A DNA stretch of 64,000 bases, from assembly GCF_001636695.1 (NCBI RefSeq), contig NZ_LGEL01000022.1, forward strand, positions 1 through 64,000, written 5' to 3'. Under the pieces are notes generated by a model, which was not told the origin of the DNA, ran no database searches, and saw only the letters and a program-made list of their open reading frames with translations. Positions 18,232 through 26,555 of the stretch are shown here, piece after piece. The position numbers were made by a program, and so were the translations under genes. Positions within the stretch are counted from its first letter, which is position 1. Each line of letters opens with the position of its first letter. Source of the stretch: Pedobacter panaciterrae (GTDB lineage: Bacteria; Bacteroidota; Bacteroidia; Sphingobacteriales; Sphingobacteriaceae).

Positions 18232-19578
18232 TTATTTTAATTCTATAAATTTATTATAAGCTATTTCTTTTTGGTCTATAGTAGCAACTGACTGAATGTG
18301 TTCGAAAACTTTAATCGCTTTTACTTCATCAAAAATACGGTTAGCATTGTCTTTCTCTTTCAGGAAAGTAGCAGTGTACTCAGCCAATTGATCCTCCGGC
18401 ATCGGAGCTGGGCTGTACATTCTAAATTGTGCGTCTAACCGTTGTTTTGCTGTTTGGAAAACATCTTCATATTTAATTTCGATGTTATTGTCTTTAATCA
18501 GTTTGTTTTCGATTAAAGTCCATTTCAAGTTTTTAGCGAAATCATCATAACCTTCAGCTAATTCTTCATCAGTTAGTTTTTCGTTAGTAGCCTTTAACCA
18601 TTTACGTAAAAACTCATCTGGCAAATCAATTTTAACACTGTCAGTAAGTTTAGTATACATATCGTTTTGTAATTTACGATCTGCATCCTGCTTAAACATG
18701 CTTTCGATTTCTTCTGTAATTCTGGCAGTAAAACCAGCCTCATCAGTTACTTCACCTGCACCAAATAATTTATCAAAGAACTCTTGATTTAAATCGGCTT
18801 CCTCTAAACGGTTTACATTTTTAACCGTTACCTGGAATTTAGACTGTAGATCTTTGGCATCTTCTTCGCTGATGTTTAACAATTTGGCTATAATAACCTC
18901 ATTTTTATCAAAAGCTTTTTGAACGTCAAGTGTAACTACATCATCCTTTTTCAAACCAATTAAAGATTTTAAAATCTTTTTATCAGTAACCTGATCTAAA
19001 CGAATAGATCCTGTTTGTGTAATGCCACCTTCAAAAACTGAACCATCTGCCGAAAGTTGTGCTAATTCGGCATAAAGTACGTCTTCTTCTGCCGAAACTT
19101 CAGGGTTTGTCATTTTGCCATAGCTTTTGCGGATGTTTTTGATACGCGCAGATAGTGTCTCTTCGTCAGCTTTAACAACATATTGAGTAAATTTATCTTT
19201 AGAAGAAAGATTTAATTCAACAGCTGGAGCTAATCCTAATTCATAATCAAATTCAAACTCGTCTGTATAATCCCATTTGAATTCTTTAGAATCATCCATC
19301 ACAGGTAAAGGCTGACCAAGAATTTCTACTTTATTATCAGTTAAGTGTTTACTTAATGTTTCGCTTAACAGATTGTTGATCTCTTCTACAAGAATACTTC
19401 TGCCATACATTTTTTTGATGTGAGCAGGAGGAACCATTCCTTTACGGAACCCAGGAAGGTTTGCTTTTTTAGCTTGTTCTTTTATAGTTTTATCAACCTT
19501 TTCAGTATAATCTTCAGGTGCAATTTTAATTTTTACAACTGCGTTTAAGTCGTTAATTTTTTCCTGTGTAATGTTCAT
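18232..19578 (-). CDS. tig: Trigger factor
   Basis: This is the ribosome-associated chaperone that meets nascent chains. The 448-residue protein has the N-terminal ribosome-binding domain with the signature LPGFRKGMVPPAHIKKMYG (about 40-58), a middle FKBP-like region (about 150-245) that is poorly conserved, and a helical C-terminal chaperone domain. The length matches bacterial trigger factors. It lies upstream of clpP-clpX, the order commonly seen in bacteria, but a hairpin at 18157-18187 separates them. It starts 36 bp after the tRNA terminator, leaving little room for its own promoter, so it may depend on read-through from the tRNA promoter. Confidence 0.93.
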   Translation of the reverse strand: MNITQEKINDLNAVVKIKIAPEDYTEKVDKTIKEQAKKANLPGFRKGMVPPAHIKKMYGRSILVEEINNLLSETLSKHLTDNKVEILGQPLPVMDDSKEFKWDYTDEFEFDYELGLAPAVELNLSSKDKFTQYVVKADEETLSARIKNIRKSYGKMTNPEVSAEEDVLYAELAQLSADGSVFEGGITQTGSIRLDQVTDKKILKSLIGLKKDDVVTLDVQKAFDKNEVIIAKLLNISEEDAKDLQSKFQVTVKNVNRLEEADLNQEFFDKLFGAGEVTDEAGFTARITEEIESMFKQDADRKLQNDMYTKLTDSVKIDLPDEFLRKWLKATNEKLTDEELAEGYDDFAKNLKWTLIENKLIKDNNIEIKYEDVFQTAKQRLDAQFRMYSPAPMPEDQLAEYTATFLKEKDNANRIFDEVKAIKVFEHIQSVATIDQKEIAYNKFIELK

Positions 19579-19614
19579 CTTTCTGAATCAATATTTTTAT
19601 AACCGTCTTTATAT

Positions 19615-19645
19615 AAAAATTCCCCCGTGTTGCGGGGGAATTTTT
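19615..19645 (-). terminator. Intrinsic terminator of tRNA-Leu
   Basis: AAAAATTCCCCC (19615-19626) pairs perfectly with GGGGGAATTTTT (19634-19645), a 12-bp stem with a 7-nt loop. The T tract of the 3' arm forms the terminator tail on the minus strand, 4 bp after the tRNA end. Confidence 0.9.
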
Positions 19646-19648
19646 GTG

Positions 19649-19730
19649 TGCGGAAGAAGGGACTCGAACCCCCACGCCGTGAAGCGCCAGATCCTAAGTC
19701 TGGTGCGGCTACCAATTACGCCACTTCCGC
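19649..19730 (-). tRNA. tRNA-Leu (anticodon TAG)
   Basis: The minus strand folds as a tRNA. The acceptor stem GCGGAAG (5' end at 19730) pairs with CTTCCGC, followed by discriminator A at 19649. The anticodon stem CCAGA/TCTGG holds the loop CTTAGGA, giving anticodon TAG, which reads CUA leucine codons. A long variable arm and the T loop GGTTCGAGTCC are present. CCA is not encoded. Total 82 nt, as expected for a class II leucine tRNA. Confidence 0.95.
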
Positions 19731-19752
19731 AGTTAGGATTGTTTTAGGACTG

Positions 19753-19783
19753 CAAAGATAGAGATAGTTTTCAATTCTCAAAA
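19753..19783 (-). promoter_or_regulatory. Promoter of tRNA-Leu
   Basis: On the minus strand TTTTG (-33 region, 19783-19779), an 18-bp spacer, then TATCTTTG (19760-19753) match the Bacteroidota consensus TTG...TAnnTTTG. The element lies 22 bp before the tRNA 5' end. Confidence 0.65.
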
Positions 19784-20046
19784 CCCTTTTCAAAATATTT
19801 TCAATAAATATTTAATACCTCTCTGTCCTATTCTCATCACTTCGTCACATTCCAAATTTCACACTTCTGATAACCAGCAAAATACATTTAAAAATTTTAG
19901 TTCATCTCGAAATTTTATGGATGAAAAAAAAATAAATATTTTTCATTTAGTTACTTTTCATTGTTCCCATTTCTCTGTTTCAATCAAAAAACCATAAAAA
20001 ACTCGTCATGTTGAGATCATGCTTGAGATCACGCTATAGCCCACGA
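19784..20046. other. Non-coding, AT-rich stretch
   Basis: No gene, RNA or clear repeat is visible here. The right end (from about 20008) holds GTCATGTTGAGATCATGCTT, which resembles a decayed palindrome arm start (GTCATCTCGA...) before the intact element at 20047. Confidence 0.5.
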
Positions 20047-20138
20047 CGTCATCTCGACGATAGGAGAGATCTCTTGATCATGAAGAGTTAAGAAGCAAAC
20101 TGATATAGCAAGGGATCTCTCCTATCGTCGAGATGACC
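20047..20138. repeat. Dispersed palindromic element, copy 3
   Basis: 29-bp arms (20048-20076 and 20109-20137) pair with one mismatch around a 32-nt centre, which is longer than in copies 1 and 2. The core matches the other copies. The outermost base pair (C/G) is lost on the right side. Confidence 0.9.
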
Positions 20139-20180
20139 AGCGTATAAAAAGGATAGATTCTACATACCTTAAATTCTATT

Positions 20181-20235
20181 CACCCGGACATAACCCAGAC
20201 GTAACCCGGACATCACCCGGATATAAGTCGGGCAT
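20181..20235 (+). repeat. 11-bp tandem repeat beside palindrome copy 3
   Basis: Five consecutive 11-bp units with the form MACCCGGACAT: CACCCGGACAT, AACCCAGACGT, AACCCGGACAT, CACCCGGATAT, AAGTCGGGCAT, then a TGTCCG remnant. It lies 42 bp right of the palindrome, before the prolyl oligopeptidase stop. Confidence 0.82.
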
Positions 20236-20302
20236 TGTCCGATTGAAATCCCCTTTAATTACGGATCAAAAGAGAACTAATTACCTGTAGTATATTTATA
20301 TA

Positions 20303-22450
20303 TTACTTATAGCCCAAGCCCATATTATAGAATAAGAATGCCCACTTGTCTGCAATCTCCTCAATAGCTTTATCAGTGGGTTTACCGGCACCATGTCCGG
20401 CGTTGGTCTGTATACTTATCAGCACCGGTGCATTACCGCCCTGCATGGCCTGTAGTGTTGCTGCAAACTTAAATGAGTGGGCAGGCACAACTCTGTCGTC
20501 ATGATCTGCGGTGGTAACCAACGTTGCAGGATATTTTACACCCGCTTTTAAAGCATGTACCGGTGAGTACTTATGTAAATACTCAAACATTTCTTTAGAA
20601 TCTTCTGATGTTCCGTAATCATAGCTCCATCCTGCTCCGGCTGTAAATTTATGGTAGCGCAGCATATCCATCACCCCAACTGCCGGAAATGCTACTTTAA
20701 AAAGCTCCGGACGCTGGGCCATAGTTGCACCCACAAGCAAACCGCCATTTGAACCACCCATTATTGCCAGGTAATCTTTAGAAGTATATTTATTTGAAAT
20801 CAAATACTCGGCCGCAGCAATAAAGTCATCAAATACATTTTGCTTTTTTAACTTAGTTCCTGCGAGGTGCCATTTTTCGCCATACTCGCCACCACCACGA
20901 AGATTAGGGACTGCATAAATCCCCCCTTGTTCCAATAAAACAACTATAGAAGTACTAAATGCAGGAGTTAAACTGATGTTAAAGCCACCGTAACCATACA
21001 AAACAGTTGGATTCTTGCCATTTAACGCTATTCCTTTTTTATAGGTAATAATCATCGGCACTTTAGTACCGTCTTTAGAATTATAAAATATTTGCTTAGA
21101 CTCGTATTTTGAAGGATCGAAATCGATACCGGGCTTTTTATAGACCTCCGATTTCCCTGTTGCTACCGAATATTTAAATATTGTGGTAGGGTAAACGTAA
21201 GATGTGAAGGTATAAAACAATTCAAGTTCCTTCTTTTTACTGCCAAATCCTACCGCAGTACCTATTCCTGGCAACTTAATTTCATGTTCCAGTTTGCCAT
21301 CCATATCATATTGCAATACCATCGAAACTGCGTCCTTTATGTAGTTTGCAAACAGCTTCCCTCCTCCTGTTGACGGGCTTAGCACGTTCTCTGTTTCTTT
21401 AATCAGATCTTTCCAGTTGGCTGATTTAGGATCAGCAGCATCAACCGTAACAATGCGTCCGTTTGGCGCATTTAAACTGGTATATATGTATAGTTTGCTA
21501 CCTACATTATCAATAATGCTATGGTTTTGTTCGAAATTATCAACCACAGGAATGATTTCAGAATTGGCTGCAGAAAGATCTTTTATGTACAATTCATTAC
21601 CTGATGTAGAGTTAGCAGCAGAAATGATCAGGTAACGTTCATCTTCTGTTAAGCCTGCGCCAATATACCTGCGAGGAGTTTTTGCACCTCCAAACACCAG
21701 CTGATCGTCTTTTTGTGGTGTTGCCAGTTTATGGAAATATAATTTATGCTGCTCTGTTAAGCCTGATAGCTGACTACCCTCTTTAGGTTTGTCATAGCTA
21801 CTGTAGTAGAAGCCTGTATTGCCTTGCCAGGCTATGCCAGAAAACTTAACATCAATCAATGTATCACCGATAATTGATTTATCTTCAGCTTTCATTACAA
21901 CAACACTGGTCCAGTCTGATCCGCCTGCCGACAATTGGTAGGCAACTAAGCTACCATCCTTAGAAAAACTTAAGTCTGCCAGCGAAGTCGTTGCATCTTT
22001 AGAAAAAGTGTTTGGATCAAGAAACACTTCAGGCTCCCCGTCTTCCTTTTGACGATACAATACACTTTGGTTTTGTAAACCTGTATTTTTATAGAAATAA
22101 GTATAATCGCCTTCTTTAAATGGCTGAGAATACTTTTCGTAATTCATCAACTTTGTTAATCGCTCTTTTATCGCTTTTCTGTAAGGGATTTGAGCCATAT
22201 ACTTTTGAGTTACTGTATTTTCTGCTTTCACCCATGCTTTTGTATCTTCGGCACGATCATCTTCCAGCCAACGGTACGGGTCTTCTACTACAGTTCCAAA
22301 ATAGGTGTCTTTTATATTTTCTTTTTTCGTTTCCGGGTAAGTTATTGTCATTTTTTGTTGTGTATTGGTTTTCTGTGCCTGAGCAAAAGTAGGGAACATA
22401 ATGACAAGTGCTATCAGGCTCCTTTTAAAATAAGCAAAAAATACGCACAC
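20303..22450 (-). CDS. Prolyl oligopeptidase (S9A), secreted
   Basis: A serine peptidase of the S9A family that cuts short peptides after proline. The 715-residue protein starts with a signal peptide (FKRSLIALVIMFPTFAQAQ, about 8-26), so it acts in the periplasm. The N-terminal beta-propeller begins with DTYFGTVVEDPYRWLEDD (about 48-65). The C-terminal alpha/beta hydrolase carries the catalytic serine in GGSNGG (about 567), aspartate in DHDDRVVP (about 650) and histidine in NAGHGAGK (about 685). The start appears to be GTG at 22450; the next in-frame ATG (MFPTFA) would cut the signal peptide. It is divergent from an M1 aminopeptidase with a 60-bp shared promoter region, so the two may be co-regulated in peptide catabolism. 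Confidence 0.93.
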   Translation of the reverse strand: MCVFFAYFKRSLIALVIMFPTFAQAQKTNTQQKMTITYPETKKENIKDTYFGTVVEDPYRWLEDDRAEDTKAWVKAENTVTQKYMAQIPYRKAIKERLTKLMNYEKYSQPFKEGDYTYFYKNTGLQNQSVLYRQKEDGEPEVFLDPNTFSKDATTSLADLSFSKDGSLVAYQLSAGGSDWTSVVVMKAEDKSIIGDTLIDVKFSGIAWQGNTGFYYSSYDKPKEGSQLSGLTEQHKLYFHKLATPQKDDQLVFGGAKTPRRYIGAGLTEDERYLIISAANSTSGNELYIKDLSAANSEIIPVVDNFEQNHSIIDNVGSKLYIYTSLNAPNGRIVTVDAADPKSANWKDLIKETENVLSPSTGGGKLFANYIKDAVSMVLQYDMDGKLEHEIKLPGIGTAVGFGSKKKELELFYTFTSYVYPTTIFKYSVATGKSEVYKKPGIDFDPSKYESKQIFYNSKDGTKVPMIITYKKGIALNGKNPTVLYGYGGFNISLTPAFSTSIVVLLEQGGIYAVPNLRGGGEYGEKWHLAGTKLKKQNVFDDFIAAAEYLISNKYTSKDYLAIMGGSNGGLLVGATMAQRPELFKVAFPAVGVMDMLRYHKFTAGAGWSYDYGTSEDSKEMFEYLHKYSPVHALKAGVKYPATLVTTADHDDRVVPAHSFKFAATLQAMQGGNAPVLISIQTNAGHGAGKPTDKAIEEIADKWAFLFYNMGLGYK

Positions 22451-22510
22451 AATACTGTTACTTTTCTTTATTGGTACGAATACGTAACTTGTGCGCCTTA
22501 ATTAGCTTTA

Positions 22511-24970
22511 ATGAAGAATTTATTTTACAAATCAGTCTGTGTTGGACTGGCGCTCGTGTTAACTTCCAACTGTGTTTGGGCTCAGGCAGATAAAGATGGA
22601 CCTTACCGTCCATCATCAACAAAAATAAATGCACTTGTACACACAAAACTAGATGTAAAGTTCGACTACTCAAAGCGCTATCTGCTTGGCAAAGAATGGG
22701 TAACATTAAAGCCTTATGCCTATCCTACAGATTCATTAACATTGGATGCAAAAGGTATGGATATCAAAACTATTGCTTTAGTAAATGGTAAAAACCTGCA
22801 AACATTAAAATACACTTACGATCAGGAACAGCTTAAAATACAGCTTGGCAAAAAATTCTTACCCGGCGAAACCTACACTATTTTTATTGATTATACCGCA
22901 AAGCCTGATGAATTAAAAGTAAAGGGCAGTGCAGCCATAACCGATGCAAAAGGCCTTTATTTTATCAATCCCGACAGTACTGTTAAAGGGAAACCTGTAC
23001 AGATCTGGACACAGGGCGAAACAGAAGCTTCTTCTGCCTGGTTCCCAACAATAGACAAACCGAATCAAAAAACTACGGCCGAAATTAACATTACTGCGCC
23101 TGCTAAATATGTAACCTTATCTAATGGAAAACTGGTAAGTCAGATAAAGAATACTAATGGAACCCGTACGGATACCTGGAAAATGGATCTGCCTCACTCT
23201 CCATATCTGTTTATGATGGCCATTGGTAACTTCAAAGTCTATCGCGACAAGTGGAATACAAAAGAAGTAAATTATTACCTGGAACCGGCTTACGCTCCTT
23301 ATGCCAAACAAATTTTCGGACTTACTCCTGAAATGATAGACTTCTATTCTAAAACACTGGGCGTTGACTATCCCTGGAATAAATACAGCCAGATTGTTGT
23401 TCGTGATTACGTAAGTGGTGCTATGGAAAATACCACTGCAACCTTACACGGTGCTTATGTACAGCGTACACCAAGAGAAATGCTTGATGAAAATTTTGGC
23501 CAGGCAGAAAGCACAATCGCGCATGAACTATTCCATCAGTGGTTTGGCGATTACGTTACTGCTGAAAGCTGGAGCAACTTAACCGTAAATGAATCTTTTG
23601 CCAATTACAGCGAATGCTTGTGGGCAGAGCATAAATATGGAAAAGATGCTGCCGATGCCCATAATTATGAAGACATGAGTCAGTACTTAGGTTCTAAAAA
23701 GGATGCTTTGAAGAATCTGGTACGTTTTCATTATGTTGATAAAGAGGAGGTTTTTGATGCAGTATCTTACCAAAAAGGCGGTCGTATTTTAAATATGATG
23801 CGCAACTATTTGGGCGATAAGGTTTTCTTTAAAGGTTTAAATATCTATTTAAAACAAAATGCCTTTAAAAATGGGGAAGCTCATCAATTGCGCCTGGCTA
23901 TGGAAGAGGCAAGCGGACAGGACATGAACTGGTTCTTTAATCAATGGTATTTTAATGCAGGTCACCCGAAAATATCTGTAGATTATGCATGGGATGAAAA
24001 TGCAAAAACCCAAAAAATAACACTGAAACAAACTCAGGCGGGTGATCCTTTTATCTTACCTATGGCTATAGATATATATACCGGCGGCAGCAAAAAGCGC
24101 TACCAGGTAACATTTAAAGATGCAGTACAGACCTTTACATTTGCCAGTGCTGCAAAACCAGATCTTGTAAATGTTGACGCCGAAAAAGTTCTATTAGCTG
24201 AAAAAGATGATCATAAATCTTTAGCTGAGTTTGCTTTTCAATATGCGCACGCTCCATTGTTTATGGACAGGCTTGAAGCGATTGAGGCTGCCGGGAAAAA
24301 CAAAAAAGATGCTGAAGGAGCAAAAGTTTTACTTTCGGCATTAAACGACAAGTATTACTCATTAAGAATGCAGGCGCTTGATTCCATTGCTTCTGATGAT
24401 TCAGAGCTTTTTAGAACTGCAATGCCTGCCATTCAGAAACTTGCTAATTCTGACCCGAATACGCTTGTACAGTCGCAAGCAATTTCTATTATAGGTGGCA
24501 ATAAGAATGCTGCCGATTTGCCACTATTCAAAAAAGGACTTGAAAGTAAATCGTATGCCGTTCAGGGAGCTTCATTACTGGCGCTTGCTTTACAACAGCC
24601 TGAAGACGCATTAACCATTGCAAGAACTCTTGAAAAAGACAACAAGGGCTCGCTTACGCAGGCAATTTCCATTATTTATTCTAAATTTGGTACAGAGAAA
24701 GAATTGCCCTTTATTACCGAAAAATTTACGGCAATGGCTGCTCAGGAACAAATAGAGCTAATCCCCGCTTATGTGAACATATTGGGTAAGGTGAGCGACA
24801 TTAACGAACTAAAAAAGGGAGTTGAACTTGTTAAGGCTGTAGGACTAAAATATAAAAGTTATGGTTATAATGAATATGTTGCTAACTTTCTGCTTCAGCT
24901 TAAAAAGCAAAAACAGGGAGATCAGGCTGCATCAAGCTATATCGACAGCGCAATTAATGAATTAAAATAA
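22511..24970 (+). CDS. M1 family metallo-aminopeptidase, secreted
   Basis: The 819-residue zinc aminopeptidase removes N-terminal residues from peptides. It has a signal peptide (about 1-25, ending VWAQA), an N-terminal beta domain, the substrate-binding GAMEN motif in VSGAMENTTATLHG (about 303-316), and the zinc site HELFHQWFGDYVTAESWSNLTVNESFANY (HExxH-x18-E, about 338-366). The last 250 residues are helical HEAT-like repeats (for example LRMQALDSIASDDSELF; VQSQAISIIGGNK), as in M1 enzymes of Bacteroidota. It is divergent from the prolyl oligopeptidase, suggesting joint periplasmic peptide breakdown. Confidence 0.94.
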   Translation: MKNLFYKSVCVGLALVLTSNCVWAQADKDGPYRPSSTKINALVHTKLDVKFDYSKRYLLGKEWVTLKPYAYPTDSLTLDAKGMDIKTIALVNGKNLQTLKYTYDQEQLKIQLGKKFLPGETYTIFIDYTAKPDELKVKGSAAITDAKGLYFINPDSTVKGKPVQIWTQGETEASSAWFPTIDKPNQKTTAEINITAPAKYVTLSNGKLVSQIKNTNGTRTDTWKMDLPHSPYLFMMAIGNFKVYRDKWNTKEVNYYLEPAYAPYAKQIFGLTPEMIDFYSKTLGVDYPWNKYSQIVVRDYVSGAMENTTATLHGAYVQRTPREMLDENFGQAESTIAHELFHQWFGDYVTAESWSNLTVNESFANYSECLWAEHKYGKDAADAHNYEDMSQYLGSKKDALKNLVRFHYVDKEEVFDAVSYQKGGRILNMMRNYLGDKVFFKGLNIYLKQNAFKNGEAHQLRLAMEEASGQDMNWFFNQWYFNAGHPKISVDYAWDENAKTQKITLKQTQAGDPFILPMAIDIYTGGSKKRYQVTFKDAVQTFTFASAAKPDLVNVDAEKVLLAEKDDHKSLAEFAFQYAHAPLFMDRLEAIEAAGKNKKDAEGAKVLLSALNDKYYSLRMQALDSIASDDSELFRTAMPAIQKLANSDPNTLVQSQAISIIGGNKNAADLPLFKKGLESKSYAVQGASLLALALQQPEDALTIARTLEKDNKGSLTQAISIIYSKFGTEKELPFITEKFTAMAAQEQIELIPAYVNILGKVSDINELKKGVELVKAVGLKYKSYGYNEYVANFLLQLKKQKQGDQAASSYIDSAINELK

Positions 24971-25017
24971 CAACCAACAAGTTGAATTAATACAAACTTT
25001 ATATACAAACCACACAA

Positions 25018-25542
25018 ATGACAAAGAAAACCATCTTATTTTTGGCGCTTTTAGTTAGCGTAACCATCTCGTGTAAAACAAAAAAGAAACTCGTTGAAAC
25101 TACCCCTGCTCCAGTAGAGAAACCTGCTGGTGACACTGAACTTGATAACATTAAAAAAGACCTTCCAGAAAGTCAGGTAGAGCGTACAAATGCCGGAATT
25201 AAATTCACATTTAGTTCAGAAATATTGTTTCCTACCAACTCTTCTTATTTAAATGAAGGTTCAAAAAAGAGCATTGCAGATGTTGCGAAGGTTTTAAAAC
25301 AAAAAGATGCGAGCCGTAAGATTCTTATTGAAGGACATTCGGATAAAACAGGAACTGCAAAATACAACCAATGGTTATCAGAAAAACGTGCAGTATCAGT
25401 TAAAACTTACCTGGTTAGTTTAGGTATTGATGGCGATAGGATTCAAACTTCTGGATTGGGCGATACACAACCAATTGCAGATAACAAAACTAAAGAAGGA
25501 CGTTTAAAAAACAGAAGAGTTGAGGTTACTTTGTTAAAGTAA
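25018..25542 (+). CDS. OmpA-family lipoprotein (Pal-like)
   Basis: The 174-residue protein has a lipoprotein signal (LLVSVTISC, modified cysteine about residue 19) and then a Lys/Pro-rich linker. Its C-terminal OmpA peptidoglycan-binding domain is marked by LIEGHSDKTGTAKYNQWLSEKRAVSVKTYL (about 102-131) and GLGDTQPIADNKTKEGRLKNRRVEV. The aspartate and arginine that bind diaminopimelate (GHSD and NRR) are present. It likely tethers the outer membrane to peptidoglycan. It follows the M1 gene by 47 bp. Confidence 0.9.
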   Translation: MTKKTILFLALLVSVTISCKTKKKLVETTPAPVEKPAGDTELDNIKKDLPESQVERTNAGIKFTFSSEILFPTNSSYLNEGSKKSIADVAKVLKQKDASRKILIEGHSDKTGTAKYNQWLSEKRAVSVKTYLVSLGIDGDRIQTSGLGDTQPIADNKTKEGRLKNRRVEVTLLK

Positions 25543-25586
25543 CAACAATTCTTTAAAAGATAAATAATTCAACCCCAGCCTGCTGG

Positions 25587-26384
25587 TTAATAAAGTTCCT
25601 TTTGAAGCTGAAAAAGATACTGAACTGCTTTAACCAGTCGGCTACCATACCAGGAGAACATTTCTCCATCAACCAGCATTACTTTTGCCTCAGGTATTAT
25701 GGCTCTTATTTCTTCAAGGTGTTCTTCTTTGAAGGGATAAGGCTCTGAGGATAAAAATATAAGATCGGGCTTTAACTGAGCCAGTTCATTCAGTTCAATT
25801 TTCGGATATCTTCTCTCTTTAATTACATTACTAAGGCCGTTTAGCGCTAATATATTATCTATAAAAGTATCTCTACCAGCAAACATGTATGGTTTTTTCC
25901 AGATCAGGTAAGCGACTTTTTTATTGATCCCGTTCTGTACGGCTAAAGTTTGCAGATCATTAAAACCTGCGCTTATCAAATGATTTAGATAAGCAGCTTC
26001 GGGTTCCCTGTCTACCAGTTCGCCTATTTGCGCAATGGTTTTCCTGGCATCTTCTAAAGTACAAATATCACTCATCCATACTGGATAATCCTCCATCAGC
26101 TCTTCGATTTGTGATTGCTCGTTCTCTTCTTTATTACCGATGATCAGATCTGGTTTTAGATCTCTTATAAGCTGGATATTTAGTTTCTTAGTCCCTCCTA
26201 TTTTCGTGCGCTCTGCAAACTTTTCAATGGGATGAATGCAGAATTTAGTAAGCCCGATGATTTCCTGATCAAGACCAAGTTCAAACAACAACTCTGTTTG
26301 AGAAGGCACTAATGAGATGATCCGCTTTGGCGGGTAATTGACTAGAATTTCTCTGTTCAGCTGATCGGTAAAACTGCGTTGCAT
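25587..26384 (-). CDS. BtuF/TroA-like helical-backbone metal receptor, no signal peptide
   Basis: The 265-residue protein matches the ABC-type cobalamin/iron siderophore binding fold: PPKRIISLVPSQTELLFELGLDQEIIGLTKFC (about 18-49), LIRDLKPDLIIGNKEENEQ (about 73-91), then the second lobe IDNILALNGLSNVIKERRYPKIELNELAQLKPDLIFLSSEPYPF (about 178-221). Unlike canonical BtuF there is no signal peptide or lipobox, so this protein appears cytoplasmic. No partner permease or ATPase of the BtuCD type is nearby. Cobalamin or a metal complex is the likely ligand, but this is family inference. It is convergent with the OmpA gene. Confidence 0.85.
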   Translation of the reverse strand: MQRSFTDQLNREILVNYPPKRIISLVPSQTELLFELGLDQEIIGLTKFCIHPIEKFAERTKIGGTKKLNIQLIRDLKPDLIIGNKEENEQSQIEELMEDYPVWMSDICTLEDARKTIAQIGELVDREPEAAYLNHLISAGFNDLQTLAVQNGINKKVAYLIWKKPYMFAGRDTFIDNILALNGLSNVIKERRYPKIELNELAQLKPDLIFLSSEPYPFKEEHLEEIRAIIPEAKVMLVDGEMFSWYGSRLVKAVQYLFQLQKELY

Positions 26385-26412
26385 GATGCAAAGATAACTA
26401 CATTACACGTAA

Positions 26413-26441
26413 TTTAAAGCAATCGCCTTTTAAAGCAATCG
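26413..26441 (+). repeat. Short direct repeat beside palindrome copy 4
   Basis: TTTAAAGCAATCG occurs at 26413-26425 and again at 26429-26441 (16-bp period). The second copy runs into the first bases of the palindromic element, so it is the counterpart of the tandem arrays at the other copies. Confidence 0.75.
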
Positions 26442-26529
26442 TCATCTCGACGATAGGAGAGATCTCTTGGTAATGTAAGTTTTGCAGCTACCTTGTGATC
26501 AAGAGATCTCTCCTATCGTCGAGATGACG
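26440..26529. repeat. Dispersed palindromic element, copy 4
   Basis: Perfect 30-bp arms (26440-26469 and 26500-26529) around a 30-nt centre. The sequence matches the other copies. It lies between the BtuF-like gene start and the end of the permease cluster. No further copy is visible in the remaining 37 kb. Confidence 0.93.
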
Positions 26530-26555
26530 AGGCGGCCACATAATGACAAAATGAC

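Noticed and set aside
25571-25590. Bidirectional terminator between the OmpA and BtuF-like genes
   Set aside because: CCAGC/GCTGG is only a 5-bp stem overlapping the stop region, without a good T run on either side; too weak to call.
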